Assembly (NCBI GenBank): GCA_016281165.1
Contig: JAEEIC010000010.1
Span: 1-12,051, forward strand
Source of the DNA: Bacillota bacterium
Lineage (GTDB): Bacteria > Bacillota > Clostridia > Peptostreptococcales > Anaerovoracaceae
Length of the DNA: 12,051 nt
Reading direction: 5' to 3'
The translations under genes were made by a program, and so were the position numbers. Of the stretch, positions 11,946 to 12,051 are shown one piece after another (position 1 is the stretch's first letter; each line of letters starts with the position of its first letter). A model generated the notes under the pieces. It was not told the DNA's origin and did not search any database. It worked only from the letters and a program-made list of their open reading frames with translations.

Positions 11946-12051
11946 ATGCCGCTCAGATACATGACCGTGGAAGACATGATGAAGGCCCGTGAGGACAGAG
12001 TGCGGGCCCAGGCTCTGCTTCTTGAGAGGACGGACGGCCCTCTGATCTCCT
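11946..12051 (+). CDS. citX: Apo-citrate lyase phosphoribosyl-dephospho-CoA transferase (CitX-like), 5' end only
   Basis: Only 35 codons are present before the right edge: MPLRYMTVEDMMKAREDRVR followed by AQALLLERTDGPLIS. The pattern of a short helix (VEDMMKAREDR), Arg-rich spacing, then LLER..GPLIS, matches the N-terminus of CitX, which reads similarly up to PLVSFT in E. coli. CitX attaches the prosthetic group to the citrate lyase acyl carrier protein; in some bacteria it is fused to CitG. GGGAGG lies 9 nt upstream of the chosen ATG, and a second in-frame ATG at residue 6 has no better site. It is separated from the MATE gene by 187 bp with its own candidate operator, so it probably begins a new transcription unit for citrate fermentation. 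The call rests on a short stretch. Confidence 0.65.
   Translation, partial: MPLRYMTVEDMMKAREDRVRAQALLLERTDGPLIS

Noticed and set aside
1..12051. Mobile elements, CRISPR arrays, tRNA or rRNA genes
   Set aside because: No repeat-spacer pattern, transposase, terminal inverted repeat or RNA-gene fold was recognised on reading both strands.

Overview
This window looks like the chromosomal replication-origin neighbourhood of a high-GC bacterium. The coding regions look roughly 60% G+C by eye, with AT-rich islands at the origin. Strong AGGAGG-type ribosome sites, a dnaA-dnaN pair with DnaA boxes on both sides of dnaA, a Firmicute-style unwinding element after dnaA, and the family style of GyrA, GyrB, Ddl, the CDF protein and the MATE protein all suggest an anaerobic Bacillota/Clostridia-like lineage. 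That placement is inference. Arginine is written mostly AGG/AGA and ATA is common for isoleucine, which is unusual for a GC-rich genome.

Layout. Positions 1-428 hold the first 142 codons of dnaN (minus strand). Positions 429-588 are a 160-bp AT-rich gap with DnaA boxes and a DnaA-trio-like array, the likely strand-opening site. dnaA occupies 589-1920 (minus). Positions 1921-2408 are a 488-bp gap with a second DnaA-box cluster, the dnaA promoter, the gyrB promoter, and a possible rightward transcript. gyrB (2409-4445) and gyrA (4467-6974) form a plus-strand pair that diverges from dnaA. After a 134-bp hairpin-rich gap comes a tight plus-strand cluster with 15-18 bp gaps: trpS, ddl, a cation diffusion facilitator of probable Mn type, and a MATE exporter (7109-11758). 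A 187-bp gap with a perfect AT-rich palindrome and a hairpin precedes the start of a gene resembling citX, which runs off the window at 12051.

Functionally, dnaA, dnaN, gyrB and gyrA are the initiation, clamp and supercoiling machinery placed around the origin they serve. The trpS-ddl-CDF-MATE cluster mixes translation, peptidoglycan-precursor synthesis and membrane export, and is probably co-transcribed for convenience rather than as one pathway. The citX start suggests citrate-lyase genes to the right.

The most interesting material is at the origin. Every good DnaA box reads TTTTCCACA rather than TTATCCACA, while this DnaA has histidine where E. coli has the minor-groove-reading Arg399. 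This may be protein-site covariation. No mobile element, CRISPR array, rRNA or tRNA was seen. Most of the window is housekeeping, and I see no convincing wholly new system in it.
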